Positions 1 through 9,249 of a stretch of 64,000 bases of DNA are shown piece by piece. Made by a program: the position numbers and the translations under genes. The first letter of the stretch is position 1. Every line of letters begins with the position of its first letter. The stretch is from an uncultured Flavobacteriales bacterium (GTDB lineage Bacteria > Bacteroidota > Bacteroidia > Flavobacteriales > JBLHRE01). The stretch covers positions 1 to 64,000 of the forward strand of contig CAKZPI010000034.1 in assembly GCA_937139155.1 (NCBI GenBank), written 5' to 3'. The notes beneath the pieces are model-generated. The model was not told the DNA's origin. It worked only from the letters and a program-made list of their open reading frames with translations, and did not search any database.

Positions 1-136
1 AAAAGGCTCTACCACAACCGATCTTTGCCTTATGCGTGAAGCCGAAAAGGCAGCCAAAGAAACCAGGTGGCAATCCGATATGTCGGCAGCCGATAGCCAA
101 ATTGGCTACATCGTTTATATATTCAAGAAGAATTAA
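1..136 (+). CDS. TonB energy transducer, C-terminal end only (partial)
   Basis: An open frame enters from the left edge (codons start at base 2) and ends at TAA 134-136. The 44 visible residues follow the pattern of a Bacteroidota TonB C-terminal domain: a conserved Cys in TDLCL, then REAEKAAKETRW, then Q-IGYIVYIF. This domain contacts TonB-dependent receptors from the periplasmic side. The stop overlaps the folC ATG by one base (TAATG), so the two genes are probably cotranscribed. An ExbB/ExbD/TonB cluster directly upstream is expected from other Bacteroidota but lies outside the window. Confidence 0.75.
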   Translation, partial: KGSTTTDLCLMREAEKAAKETRWQSDMSAADSQIGYIVYIFKKN

Positions 137-1368
137 TGAACTATCCTGAAACGCTGGATTGGCTTATGAGCCAATTGCCCATGTTTCAAAGACAAGGAGC
201 GGTTGCCTTTCGAAAAGACTTAGACAAGGTAAATGCCCTTATTGACCACCTCGGTCATCCTGAAAAAAAATTCAAATCCATTCACATTGCCGGAACCAAT
301 GGTAAAGGCTCTGTAGCCCATGGTTTGGCTTCCGTTCTTGTTGAAGAAGGATACAAAACAGGACTTTATACCTCCCCTCACCTTCACGATTTCAGAGAAA
401 GGGCCCGAATAAATGGGAAAATGGTTCCCGAAGAATTTGTGGTTGATTTTGTAGAAAGAAACCGAGACATCTTTGAATCCATCCAGCCCTCATTCTTTGA
501 AATGACGGTGGCTTTGGCCTTTCAATATTTCGCTCAAGAAGAAGTGGATTTTGCAGTAATTGAAGTAGGCATGGGCGGAAGATTGGATGCCACCAACATT
601 ATTGACCCTGAGGTTTCGGTGATTACCCAAATCGGGCTTGACCACCAGACTTTTCTAGGAGACACCCTGGCTGAGATTGCAGGAGAAAAAGCCGGAATCA
701 TCAAAAAAGACCGCCCAGTTGTTATTGGGGCCTACCATGCTGAAACCTATCCAGTTTTTGAAGCCCTTGCCAAAGAACTAAAATCTCCTATTTACCGAGC
801 CTTTCAAAGTGAGTACCCATGGATGCCTAGTGATTTAACCGGTGATTTCCAGAAGGAAAACCAGGCCACCTTGCTTACCACTATTGATGTTTTGAATGAG
901 CTTGGATATATGGTATCTGATAAGGCCATTGCCACCGGACTAACCAAGATTCGTAAGAATACCGGCTTTCGGGGTCGGTGGGAAAAGGTTGAATCTAAGC
1001 CTGATTTAATCCTTGACACTTGCCATAATCCTGATGGGGTTAAGGTGGCTATAGCCGAAATCAAAAAGGGCCGCTATCATAAAATACATTGGGTTTTCGG
1101 AATGGTATCTGACAAGAACCCCCACCCAGTGCTTTGCTTACTACCCAAGGATGCCCAGTATTATATTTGCAAGCCGGATGTTCCAAGAGGCATGGATTTA
1201 AACGAACTTTCCGGAAACTTTTCTTTGTTCCAGCTCCCCCATCAGGCCTATGACTCGGTTGCTAAGGCTTTGGAGGCAGCCAAAAAAGCAGCCAATCCAG
1301 AGGATTTAATTCTGGTAGGTGGGTCAATATTTCTTTTGGAGGACATTATACCTTTGTATCCTCTATAA
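136..1368 (+). CDS. folC: Bifunctional folylpolyglutamate synthase / dihydrofolate synthase FolC
   Basis: FolC is a cytoplasmic, ATP-dependent ligase that adds glutamate to dihydropteroate or folates. The 410-residue product has the usual length. The Mur-ligase-type P-loop GTNGKGS is at residues 53-59, followed by the folate-binding TSPHLHDFRERARING segment and the MGGRLDATN motif. The C-terminal Mur-ligase domain carries DTCHNPDG. The ATG overlaps the stop of the upstream tonB gene, which fixes the start and suggests translational coupling. A glycosyltransferase gene follows after 12 bases and probably shares the transcript. Confidence 0.95.
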   Translation: MNYPETLDWLMSQLPMFQRQGAVAFRKDLDKVNALIDHLGHPEKKFKSIHIAGTNGKGSVAHGLASVLVEEGYKTGLYTSPHLHDFRERARINGKMVPEEFVVDFVERNRDIFESIQPSFFEMTVALAFQYFAQEEVDFAVIEVGMGGRLDATNIIDPEVSVITQIGLDHQTFLGDTLAEIAGEKAGIIKKDRPVVIGAYHAETYPVFEALAKELKSPIYRAFQSEYPWMPSDLTGDFQKENQATLLTTIDVLNELGYMVSDKAIATGLTKIRKNTGFRGRWEKVESKPDLILDTCHNPDGVKVAIAEIKKGRYHKIHWVFGMVSDKNPHPVLCLLPKDAQYYICKPDVPRGMDLNELSGNFSLFQLPHQAYDSVAKALEAAKKAANPEDLILVGGSIFLLEDIIPLYPL

Positions 1369-1380
1369 TTCAAAATTGAA

Positions 1381-2955
1381 ATGAATTTTCGGGATTCCTT
1401 TTACTTTCCCATTCTATGCTTCTTAGGATTGGTTTTCCTCTCTTTAAGCCTCACTAAGAGTTTCTATGCCCTTAATCACCCTCCTTATTCGGTGCATCAA
1501 TGGAGGCAAACCGATGTGTACTCACAAGCCCTGAATTATTACCATGAAGGGATGAACTTCCTTGAACCGAAGATTCACTACCAGGCAGGCAAGGAAGGAA
1601 TGGGCGTTGGCGAACTCCCGCTTCTACCCTACCTTACAGCGGCTGGCTGGAAAATTAGTGGAGAGAATTACTGGCTTGGAAGGTTTTTAAACTTCATTCC
1701 TTTTTTAATTTTTTCAGGTTTCTTGTTTTTCTGGACTTGGAAAAACTTAGGTTGGAAAACCAGCATATCCACCTTTTTCGCCTTGTACTTCTCACCCATC
1801 ATTCTGTATTACTCTACCAATTACCTGCCAAATTTCTTGTCTTTAAGCCTGATGATTGGGGCTTATTGGGCCTGGCTTAAGTACTACAATCATTCATCTT
1901 CCAAATTCTTTTACTGGGCCCTTGGTTTGGCATCCCTTTCCGGTTTATTGAGAATCACCATGTTGATTGGCCTGGCGGGTCCGTTAATCATATGGTTACT
2001 GGAAGGCAAAAGCCAATGGGATTTGGGAAGAAATGAGGAGAAATTCTTTAAGAATAGAATCAAAGCCTTGATCCTTTTATCCGCCCCCTTTGTTTTGGTT
2101 GGAGCTTGGTATTACTGGGTTCACCAGTACAATTCAGCCAGCGGTTCTCAGTATTTCCTCACCAAAATAAAACCCATTTGGGAGAGTCAAGATCTAATTG
2201 GAGATGCTAAAAGAGGGTTTAGGCATTTGCTCTCGGGGGTTTATCCTCCTTGGGGCTGGGCCTTAGTTTTAATGAGTGTTTTGGGTTTGTACTTTAGCAG
2301 AGATCGCGTTTCAAAGGCCTTATTGGTTTCCTTGGCGGGGATGGGTTTAGGATTGATTGCCTATTTCATTCTTTGGTTCAAGCATCTTGACCACCACGAT
2401 TATTATTTCTTAGAAGTTCATTTGCTCCTCATTCCATTAATAGGTCTTGGATTGCACGGAATTTTCACCTCTTGCAGGCCTTGGGTTTGGACACTTGCTT
2501 CTGTTTTCATTCTAGGGATTATGGGAACCGGCATGGTCCGGAACCAAATCAAATACGTGGATAAGGGATGGCTGTATGAGCAAAAATGGACCCTATCGAA
2601 TTGGGAAATCAAACGTTTTGAGTGGTACCATTGGGATTATGCGAAAAACCGGAAGGCTTTGGAAAGCATGCGACCCGTTTTAGACTCCTTGGGCCTCGAT
2701 CGAATGGATCGGGTGATATTGATTCCAGACCCGAGCCCGAATATTGGTCTATCCTTTCTTGATCAAAAGGGGTTTACCAATTTATACAAGGGAAAGAAAT
2801 CGTATCCGGAAATGATTGAACAGCAATTGAAATGGGGAGCTGAGTACCTCATCATATCCCATCCTAAGGAAGCTGAAAAGCCTGAGCTTGCCCCTTATTT
2901 AAACCATGAAATTGGAAGGCATGAACATGTTCGGATTTATGATTTAAGGCCTTAA
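1381..2955 (+). CDS. Multi-pass membrane glycosyltransferase (GT39/ArnT-like fold)
   Basis: The 524-residue product has about ten hydrophobic membrane segments, beginning with an N-terminal signal-anchor. Its first periplasmic loop reads SVHQWRQTDVYSQALNYY, which is the acidic, substrate-facing loop typical of GT-C enzymes such as the dolichyl-phosphate-mannose transferase/ArnT superfamily. The C-terminal ~110 residues form a soluble domain. These enzymes transfer sugars from polyprenyl-phosphate donors on the outer face of the inner membrane. The acceptor cannot be inferred here. The gene follows folC by 12 bases and ends before a strong hairpin, so it is the last gene of the tonB-folC transcript. 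Confidence 0.75.
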   Translation: MNFRDSFYFPILCFLGLVFLSLSLTKSFYALNHPPYSVHQWRQTDVYSQALNYYHEGMNFLEPKIHYQAGKEGMGVGELPLLPYLTAAGWKISGENYWLGRFLNFIPFLIFSGFLFFWTWKNLGWKTSISTFFALYFSPIILYYSTNYLPNFLSLSLMIGAYWAWLKYYNHSSSKFFYWALGLASLSGLLRITMLIGLAGPLIIWLLEGKSQWDLGRNEEKFFKNRIKALILLSAPFVLVGAWYYWVHQYNSASGSQYFLTKIKPIWESQDLIGDAKRGFRHLLSGVYPPWGWALVLMSVLGLYFSRDRVSKALLVSLAGMGLGLIAYFILWFKHLDHHDYYFLEVHLLLIPLIGLGLHGIFTSCRPWVWTLASVFILGIMGTGMVRNQIKYVDKGWLYEQKWTLSNWEIKRFEWYHWDYAKNRKALESMRPVLDSLGLDRMDRVILIPDPSPNIGLSFLDQKGFTNLYKGKKSYPEMIEQQLKWGAEYLIISHPKEAEKPELAPYLNHEIGRHEHVRIYDLRP

Positions 2956-2975
2956 CCTCATCGGCGAAAGCAAAA

Positions 2976-3006
2976 AAAAAGCCACCCCGAAACGAGATGG
3001 CTTTCC
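2976..3006. terminator. Bidirectional intrinsic terminator between convergent genes
   Basis: The arm AAAGCCA (2978-2984) pairs with TGGCTTT (2998-3004). An A-run precedes the stem, which becomes a U-run when read on the minus strand. The hairpin lies between the plus-strand glycosyltransferase gene and the minus-strand CHRD gene and could serve both. Confidence 0.75.
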
Positions 3007-3027
3007 GCTCAACTTAAAACATGAAAC

Positions 3028-6000
3028 TTACTGAACCGAGAAGCGGGTAGAGTAAGACTCCTTGTCAAGGTTGATCTGAATCAAATACAGACCTGAGGCA
3101 AAATCTTGGGTATTCAATTCAAAAATTGAACCCTGGAAATTGGTAGTCAAAATTACCTGGCCCTGAAGGTTCAGAACCTGAATTTCGGCATTTACCTCTT
3201 TTCCGAAATCTAGCTTGGTATTCACGGTAGCTGGATTTGGATAGAGCTTGATGGAAGCAAGAGACGCATCCTCAAGGCCAATTGTATTTGATGGGCAATC
3301 ATCCTGATTTAAAACTTGACCTCTTAATTCACCATTCATATTGGCATTGGTGTGAATGTTCAAGTACACATTTCCGGCCTTGGTTTCAGCCGTTTTGGTT
3401 GAATCAAAATCAACATAAGCAAAGCCGCTGTTCATATTAAGAGACTGGGTAAGATCGGTAATCACGGGTCCGTTAGAGCCCGATGCTGCATTGTGCAAAT
3501 GAGCTCCGGTGATGCTTCCGGTTAAATCCGTGGAAGTAAACATTACATGGGCCTTGGTGTGCTCACGGTTTACAGAAAAGATTCCAGAACCGTAGGCATC
3601 GGCAGTAACTGCAGGAACTTCTTGGTTTCCACAGGCAGAATAGGCATAACCGTCATGGGCATTTCTAAAGATTTGTCCGCGAACCTCACCGTTCGGGAAG
3701 GCGGCAGTATGTACATTGATATAAGCCTCACCGGTAATCATGATTTCCACCAAACTAGGCGAAAGATCAGAACCTGTAATGGAACCTTGAATTCTATTTC
3801 CGTTGATGTTTGAACTAAGGTTGGTTACAACAGCACCTGAACTTCCAAGGAATCCTTGGTGAATGTGAACTCCGGTGATTGGACCACTAAGCTTGTTTAC
3901 TACAATGTCATAGTAAAGAGAGTCCATACCATCCGAGAAATACATGCTTGCAACTCCTTTACCAGGTGCTTCAGCGGCAGGTGCTTCTTGAGCTCCGTTA
4001 AGGGTAGCATCAAAACTCATATTCTTTTCTTGAATCAATTGGGCTCTGATTTCCCCAGCAGGATTATCTGCGGTATGAATGTTTAGGTAAATATCACCAG
4101 CCAATAGATCACTTAGGTAGGCAGAAGGCATAACTACTCCTTCAATATTGAATCCATCAATAAATGGGGTAAGGTCTTCTACAACTGCACCGGCCACTCC
4201 AGGGGCACCAACATGAAGGTGAGCACCGGTAATGGCTCCGGTTAATCCAGTAGCTTGAACCTTAAATTCAAGGAAAGATTGGTCGGCAGAAAGGTTGAAT
4301 ACAGCTCTACCAAATCCGTTTCCAGTGGCGGGAGGAACTTCTTGAGCTCCGTTGGCCTCATTGGTAAAGGTAGTAGAGGTTTCGAAATTGATTTGGCCAC
4401 GGATTTCTCCGGTTGGGTTGGCCGCTGTATGCAGGTTTAAATAATACTCACCACGGATGAACTTTCCAAGATCAAATCCTGTAATGAATCCGGTAACCTT
4501 GTTTCCTTCAATTCCGTTTGAAAGGTCATGTACAACGCTTCCGCTGGTTCCAGGAAGTCCTTCATGAACGTGAATACCTGTAATGCTTCCACTCAGGCCA
4601 TCCGCTGTAGCGTTCACAAAAATGGTATCAAGGGTAGGATTCAAAGAGAATCCAGCTACTCCTAGGGCAGAGGTCATCACTGGAGGAACCTCTTGGTCTC
4701 CGGTCATTTTAGCCGAGAAAAGCATGTTTTTAGTGAACTGAGGATCGTAAGGTCTTTCACCATTCTCGTAAGATAGGTGGGCAAAACCTACATCTCCACG
4801 AAGTACTTGTCCGCGTAGTTCACCGCCCGGATTGGCCGCTGTATGTAGGTTTACATAAATTGAATCATGTCTGAACTGAGCTGAATTGCTGGTCATGAAA
4901 GCTGGCATATCCGCAGAAGTCCAGTAACCGAAAGCGGCATCGTCAACACCCGTTTGACTGAAAAGTGGGGTTAAGTTGTAAACCACAGGACCGTTAACAC
5001 CGGTTTCTCCTACATGGAAATGAGCCCCGGTAAGCGGACCGGTAAGGTCAGAAGTCACCATCATGATGTGGGCATTTGACTGGTCGCGGTCAATGGTAAC
5101 CAAACCAGAGCCTCGGGCCGTGGTGAAAACAGAAGGCACCTCTTGTTCCCCTTCAAGGGAGAAAGAATAAGCCTCTCTAGCAAGACGGTAAACCTGTCCG
5201 CGAATTTCACCTGCCGGATTTGCAGTGGTGTGAAGGTTCAAATAAGTTCCACCTGAAAGCATGGTATTTACAATTCCAGGATTGATGGAAGAACCGGTAA
5301 TCATGCCTTTGATTCTAGACCCTTGGGTAATTCCAGAGCTTAAATCAATGGCTACGCCTCCTGTATTTCCAAGAGACCCAAGGTGAATATGAGCCCCGGT
5401 GATTGAACCTGTAAGCCCTTCTGCTTGAACCTCGTACCATAGGGTATCCATGGTTTGAGAAACTGAAAACCAAGCAACTCCAGTTGCATTTGAACCGGAA
5501 GGAGCAGGAATTTCTTGAGCCGTGTTTAAGAAGGCATCAAAATTTAAATAAGGACTCATTTTAACTTGTCCGCGAATCTCACCCGCTGGGTTGGCCATGG
5601 TGTGCACATTCACATAGATATTTCCTGCCATCATGCTATCTAGCAAACCGATTGGGCCTGCAGAAGTTTGAAGGGTACCTGAAATTCTATTTCCTGAAAT
5701 GAAAGAACTTAGATCTACAGCAACAGGACCTGCTTGTCCGGCAGCACCGAAATGCAGGTGAGCAGCCGTAATAGCTCCCGATAAAGAGTCTGCAACAAGT
5801 TCAAATTCAATTTCAGCTTTGTTATGACTCAGGTTAAACACAGCCGTACCAAAGGCTTGGTTGTTTACCGAATGTGTTTGTTGCGCAGTGTCAAGAGTAA
5901 CATGGAAAGCTTGGTCTTTTTCAAGCACCAACTGCCCACGAATTTCTCCGTTCGGATTCATAGCCGTGTGCACGTTCAAGTACATTTTCCCTGAAAGAAG

Positions 6001-6372
6001 CTTGGCTACGGTAGCGGGCGTAAGATCGGAACCGGTTAGGGTATAAACGATTCGATTTCCCTCGATACCCGGACTCAGGTCAACTACCACCGGACCGTTG
6101 GTGCCAGCAGCACCTTCGTGGATGTGGATGCCTGTGATAGCCCCTGAAAGTCCGTTTACCGAAGCATTAAAATAAGCAGTGTCTCTAGCGGAGTTAAAGG
6201 TGATTGACGCCACTCCAAGGGCGTTTGTGCTTACCGAAGGCACCTCTTGGTCGCCAGTCATCTTGGCTGAAACCATGAGTTTATCGGTTAAATGTCCTGC
6301 AAAAAGGAAATTGCTAAAGAGCAATCCCATGCAAATGGATAAAAACTTAAAGGTTCGTAAGAATTGATGCAT
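3028..6372 (-). CDS. Secreted eight-CHRD-domain protein with T9SS sorting domain
   Basis: The 1114-residue product starts with a signal peptide (residues 1-25, ending NFLFA-G). Eight CHRD domains follow, at roughly residues 32-151, 155-272, 276-395, 401-524, 550-664, 667-783, 785-903 and 909-1022. Each has the GAITGxHxHxG core and ends NPxGEIRGQ. Residues 1041-1114 are a type A T9SS C-terminal sorting domain starting KLYPNP, so the protein is predicted to cross the outer membrane and be displayed or released. CHRD domains were named from chordin; their bacterial function is not well defined. The eight domains fall into two four-domain sets (ABCD-ABCD) joined by a linker at about residues 525-549. 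The gene ends at a bidirectional terminator. Confidence 0.9.
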   Translation of the reverse strand: MHQFLRTFKFLSICMGLLFSNFLFAGHLTDKLMVSAKMTGDQEVPSVSTNALGVASITFNSARDTAYFNASVNGLSGAITGIHIHEGAAGTNGPVVVDLSPGIEGNRIVYTLTGSDLTPATVAKLLSGKMYLNVHTAMNPNGEIRGQLVLEKDQAFHVTLDTAQQTHSVNNQAFGTAVFNLSHNKAEIEFELVADSLSGAITAAHLHFGAAGQAGPVAVDLSSFISGNRISGTLQTSAGPIGLLDSMMAGNIYVNVHTMANPAGEIRGQVKMSPYLNFDAFLNTAQEIPAPSGSNATGVAWFSVSQTMDTLWYEVQAEGLTGSITGAHIHLGSLGNTGGVAIDLSSGITQGSRIKGMITGSSINPGIVNTMLSGGTYLNLHTTANPAGEIRGQVYRLAREAYSFSLEGEQEVPSVFTTARGSGLVTIDRDQSNAHIMMVTSDLTGPLTGAHFHVGETGVNGPVVYNLTPLFSQTGVDDAAFGYWTSADMPAFMTSNSAQFRHDSIYVNLHTAANPGGELRGQVLRGDVGFAHLSYENGERPYDPQFTKNMLFSAKMTGDQEVPPVMTSALGVAGFSLNPTLDTIFVNATADGLSGSITGIHVHEGLPGTSGSVVHDLSNGIEGNKVTGFITGFDLGKFIRGEYYLNLHTAANPTGEIRGQINFETSTTFTNEANGAQEVPPATGNGFGRAVFNLSADQSFLEFKVQATGLTGAITGAHLHVGAPGVAGAVVEDLTPFIDGFNIEGVVMPSAYLSDLLAGDIYLNIHTADNPAGEIRAQLIQEKNMSFDATLNGAQEAPAAEAPGKGVASMYFSDGMDSLYYDIVVNKLSGPITGVHIHQGFLGSSGAVVTNLSSNINGNRIQGSITGSDLSPSLVEIMITGEAYINVHTAAFPNGEVRGQIFRNAHDGYAYSACGNQEVPAVTADAYGSGIFSVNREHTKAHVMFTSTDLTGSITGAHLHNAASGSNGPVITDLTQSLNMNSGFAYVDFDSTKTAETKAGNVYLNIHTNANMNGELRGQVLNQDDCPSNTIGLEDASLASIKLYPNPATVNTKLDFGKEVNAEIQVLNLQGQVILTTNFQGSIFELNTQDFASGLYLIQINLDKESYSTRFSVQ
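3307..4725 (-). repeat. CHRD supra-repeat, second copy (domains A'-D')
   Basis: This is the coding region for CHRD domains 5-8. It starts at SAKMTGDQEVPPVMTSALG, which corresponds to the start of the first block, and ends GELRGQVLN, matching GELRGQVLR of domain 4. Nucleotide divergence between the blocks is substantial, so the duplication is old rather than recent. Confidence 0.7.
4801..6279 (-). repeat. CHRD supra-repeat, first copy (domains A-D)
   Basis: This is the coding region for CHRD domains 1-4. Domain 1 (KMTGDQEVPSVSTNALGVA) matches domain 5 far better than its neighbours. Domain 4, with its RGSGLVTIDRD segment and long DL-x-loop, matches domain 8. The order of diagnostic features therefore repeats as a block of four. 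Confidence 0.75.
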
Positions 6373-6429
6373 AATCAGCGTGAATTGGTTTTTAAATTTT
6401 CAAGGGCACAATCTTGCACCCGCTTCACA

Positions 6430-6443
6430 CTGACCTACGTCAG
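6430..6443. promoter_or_regulatory. Candidate Crp/Fnr-type dyad upstream of the CHRD gene
   Basis: CTGAC-CTAC-GTCAG is a perfect 5-bp-arm inverted repeat centred 64 bases upstream of the CHRD start codon. It fits the TGA-N6-TCA half-site arrangement typical of Crp/Fnr-family binding sites. No regulator of that family is encoded in the window, so this is a sequence-level suggestion only. I see nothing else in the 150-base gap at 6373-6522. Confidence 0.35.
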
Positions 6444-6522
6444 AGATTTATCTGTGGATTTTTGAAAATGGGAAAAATCCAAGAATGGGAGAAATTAATC
6501 ACGCTGAATACTAGGCTATTCC

Positions 6523-7188
6523 TTACTTGAAAGAGCAATAAGAAATTTCAGGATTTTTTTCTTCAAGCCGTACCTGGGTCATGGAAACGGTGAAGACCAT
6601 ATTGTTTTTTTCAATCTGAGTTCCTAGTCCGGTGGGGTCTGTTTTAATTTGATGAAACTCTCGAATTTTGCTTGGATTTGGTTTGGGGTTATTGGTCAGA
6701 AACTGACGGAAGGCAGACTTTCTCCACTCTAAGATGTGCTGAAATTTCTTAGGAATGGACACCCAAATATTAGGAATTTCAGGTTTATGAGACTCTCGGG
6801 TCAATTGGTTTCCATCCCAAGTTATTTCGGTGAGAACCTCCTCTTCAATGAGGAGCATTTTAAAACCGTTAATGCCTTCAAAATTGGCCTGTTCTAGATA
6901 TTCATCAACCGAATCAAAATCAAAGGGGTCAAGGGCCACCAAACCTCTGCTTTTTCGGTAGGTGATATTGGGGTCGCGGTTGTAGTTTCCGTTCAAGAGC
7001 GAAACGGTTAAACTTGGTGAGGTAGCAATCCAAGTGCCACCTGCGTCTCCATCCGCCGGAAAAGTTACCTCTCCCCTCTTTGAGGCCCTGGTATTTGGAA
7101 AGCTAGCCGGCTTTCGGTCTGCAAATTCATCTCGGTTTGCCGTTAAAATAAAGCCCTTATCCGAGGGAATATAGGTAACTGTACACAT
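6523..7188 (-). CDS. NRDE family protein (TANGO2-like)
   Basis: The 221-residue protein begins MCTVTYIP and contains TANRDEF at about residues 17-23, the motif that names the NRDE (TANGO2) family. Cys2 after removal of Met is the expected N-terminal nucleophile position of this Ntn-hydrolase-like fold. Family members are cytoplasmic; TANGO2 homologues have been linked to haem handling, but the activity of bacterial members is not settled. The G-GTW and NGNY segments near residues 50-72 are also typical. The gene lies 52 bases downstream of a DUF4139 gene on the same strand. Confidence 0.85.
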   Translation of the reverse strand: MCTVTYIPSDKGFILTANRDEFADRKPASFPNTRASKRGEVTFPADGDAGGTWIATSPSLTVSLLNGNYNRDPNITYRKSRGLVALDPFDFDSVDEYLEQANFEGINGFKMLLIEEEVLTEITWDGNQLTRESHKPEIPNIWVSIPKKFQHILEWRKSAFRQFLTNNPKPNPSKIREFHQIKTDPTGLGTQIEKNNMVFTVSMTQVRLEEKNPEISYCSFK

Positions 7189-7240
7189 GGTTCAAGCCAA
7201 TTTCCACGAAGGTAATGAGACTAAAATTAGCCTACAATGA

Positions 7241-9217
7241 CTAATTAAAGAGGTATTGAAACTCTTTTGGATATTCTAAAATATAGGAATGATTTCGTTC
7301 CAGTTTTTCCTGGGGCCCCAGGGTGGTTTTCCACCGGATGATTCCCCGCACTGCATCTACCTTGGCTCCCTCAGCTGCTCCTGGAGTGATCAAGATGCTG
7401 GAATTGTTTGAAAAAGGATACTGATCTTCGATGACCAGAGTAATCTCCGATGATTTCCCGTTGTATACCTCAATTTTCCAAGCGATTTCTTCTTTGATTT
7501 GCTTACCAATGTTCAAGAGTTTGAGGTTTTCTTTATCGCTTTCGCGGGAAACCACCACAGACTCATCCCTGCCCAAGGAAACTTCAAGGGTATCCTTCAG
7601 AATTTCAGTATTCAAATAGGTTTTGCCTTGGTAGGTACCTTGGTAAAAAATATTGGCATTGGCTGAGAGCAGGTTTAAGTATTGCCAATCAAGAATATGG
7701 GCCGTGAGAAATGCTGAGGATGAAACCCTTGGAACTACATGGAACTCATAGAAAGCCGGAAGGCTGTCTTGTTGAATTCTCAAGCTTACCTCCTCGCGGT
7801 TGGAGGGAATGGTATAAGAGTCTTCAATTTCATATTCATTGCTGATCATGGCTTTTTTCAGGGTATTGGAAATAAAAATTCGAGGGTTTGAAATGGCCTC
7901 CCCTTCATCGGATTGCCGAGCCCCCCGAGCATCGGCAGCAATGCTAGATATATTTCTTTGAGGTGAGCGGTGAATCTCTTCTCTGGTAATGGTTCTTCCA
8001 GAGCCATTATCTGGATCAATCAAAGGCACTGAATATTCAACTACCTCAACCATGCCGAGCATTGCAACATCCGGCGAAAGCTCAATATTCAAATTTGTTG
8101 CCCCACCCGGATGAATATAAACCCCGTGGATGGTTTTGGTTGCGTAGCCAATAAAACTAACCTCAACCGTAAAGGTTCCATGCCTAAGGTTTGAAATTCG
8201 GAAGTTTCCGTCAAAGTCCGAGGCCGTTCCATTAATAACTTCATCCCCTTGTTTCACCACCACATTAGCTGTTGGTATGGGCTCTTGGGTATGTTCGTCA
8301 TAAACCACCCCCTCAAGGGTTAAGCCCAAATCAGGGTTTGAAGGCGCAAGCCGCCGCTGATCCTCTTGTCGACGGGTAATGTACCAACGGTCTAAAACAG
8401 GAACTTTGGCAGATTGAGAAGGATTGGCCGTAGAAAGGGTAATTTTCACGTCCTTCCAGTCGATTCCTGTGCTTTGAACAATGTTTGCTTTAAAATCCAC
8501 CAACAAGGGTTCTCCCACAGAATTTACCCTGAAATCGTATTCCGGTTCCCAGCCTGCAGAAGAAAGAAAATAGGAAAGCTCAATTTCTTTTACACCCGCC
8601 TCTTGGGCCAAAACTTCAATCAAGGCATAGGTGGATAATTTTTTCTGAGTATTGGCTTGCCCCTGTGAAATCAAATATTCTGACTTTTTAGTTTCCAGGT
8701 CTTTGATTTTGAGTTTGAGATCAATTTTCTCTTTCCGAATGGCCAGGACCCTATCTTGGTAGAACTTAGCAGACTCCTGGATTTTTACCACCCTAGACTC
8801 CGAAGGGCTGGCATAGACTCTTTGGTTTTTCAAGATCAGGTCTTCTTCCAGCGTAAGCGAAGTGTACTGGGCAGAAACCCTCATAATTTCAATGTCTATT
8901 TTTTCCAGTTCATCTTCAATGACAATTTGGTCACCCGACTTAAAAAGCGATTCTTGCTTTTGTTTGGCACGAACGGACCGGATGGTAACTCCGTCAATTC
9001 CTTTTACCTGGATTGACCTCTTTTCTAGGTTCACCGGAAGTCCTTCAACCCGAATAAATTGAATTCCTTTTTGAAAGGCGAAATCACCTTTATGGTGAAG
9101 TTCAGCCCCTGAAAAGAAAACCTTAACCGATTTCAGTTCCGGATTAAATTGGGTAGTATCTGTGGCTTGCGCCGAAAGGGAAAAAGCAGCAAAAAGGAGG
9201 AGAAATATATTTTTCAT
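7241..9217 (-). CDS. DUF4140/DUF4139 (MuiA-like) protein with carboxypeptidase-like and plug-like insert, copy 1
   Basis: The 658-residue exported protein has a signal peptide (1-18, ending SAQA) and a DUF4140 N-terminal domain (about 28-125). A charged coiled-coil region (about 100-190) leads into a DUF4139 domain starting near residue 212 with the ELSYFLSSAGWEPEYDFR motif. DUF4139 is interrupted at about residues 297-445 by a carboxypeptidase-regulatory-like beta-sandwich (LEGVVYDEHTQEPIPTANV). A segment resembling the linker and plug start of a TonB-dependent receptor follows (EVVEYSVPLIDPDNGSG, then TITREEIHRSPQRN). DUF4139 then resumes to the C-terminus. The function is unknown; the MuiA name comes from a mucoidy inhibitor. 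It is a paralogue of the next gene, 32 bases upstream. Confidence 0.85.
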   Translation of the reverse strand: MKNIFLLLFAAFSLSAQATDTTQFNPELKSVKVFFSGAELHHKGDFAFQKGIQFIRVEGLPVNLEKRSIQVKGIDGVTIRSVRAKQKQESLFKSGDQIVIEDELEKIDIEIMRVSAQYTSLTLEEDLILKNQRVYASPSESRVVKIQESAKFYQDRVLAIRKEKIDLKLKIKDLETKKSEYLISQGQANTQKKLSTYALIEVLAQEAGVKEIELSYFLSSAGWEPEYDFRVNSVGEPLLVDFKANIVQSTGIDWKDVKITLSTANPSQSAKVPVLDRWYITRRQEDQRRLAPSNPDLGLTLEGVVYDEHTQEPIPTANVVVKQGDEVINGTASDFDGNFRISNLRHGTFTVEVSFIGYATKTIHGVYIHPGGATNLNIELSPDVAMLGMVEVVEYSVPLIDPDNGSGRTITREEIHRSPQRNISSIAADARGARQSDEGEAISNPRIFISNTLKKAMISNEYEIEDSYTIPSNREEVSLRIQQDSLPAFYEFHVVPRVSSSAFLTAHILDWQYLNLLSANANIFYQGTYQGKTYLNTEILKDTLEVSLGRDESVVVSRESDKENLKLLNIGKQIKEEIAWKIEVYNGKSSEITLVIEDQYPFSNNSSILITPGAAEGAKVDAVRGIIRWKTTLGPQEKLERNHSYILEYPKEFQYLFN

Positions 9218-9249
9218 GGTCTTTGTCTTAGGTTCTTAACTCAGATAAA

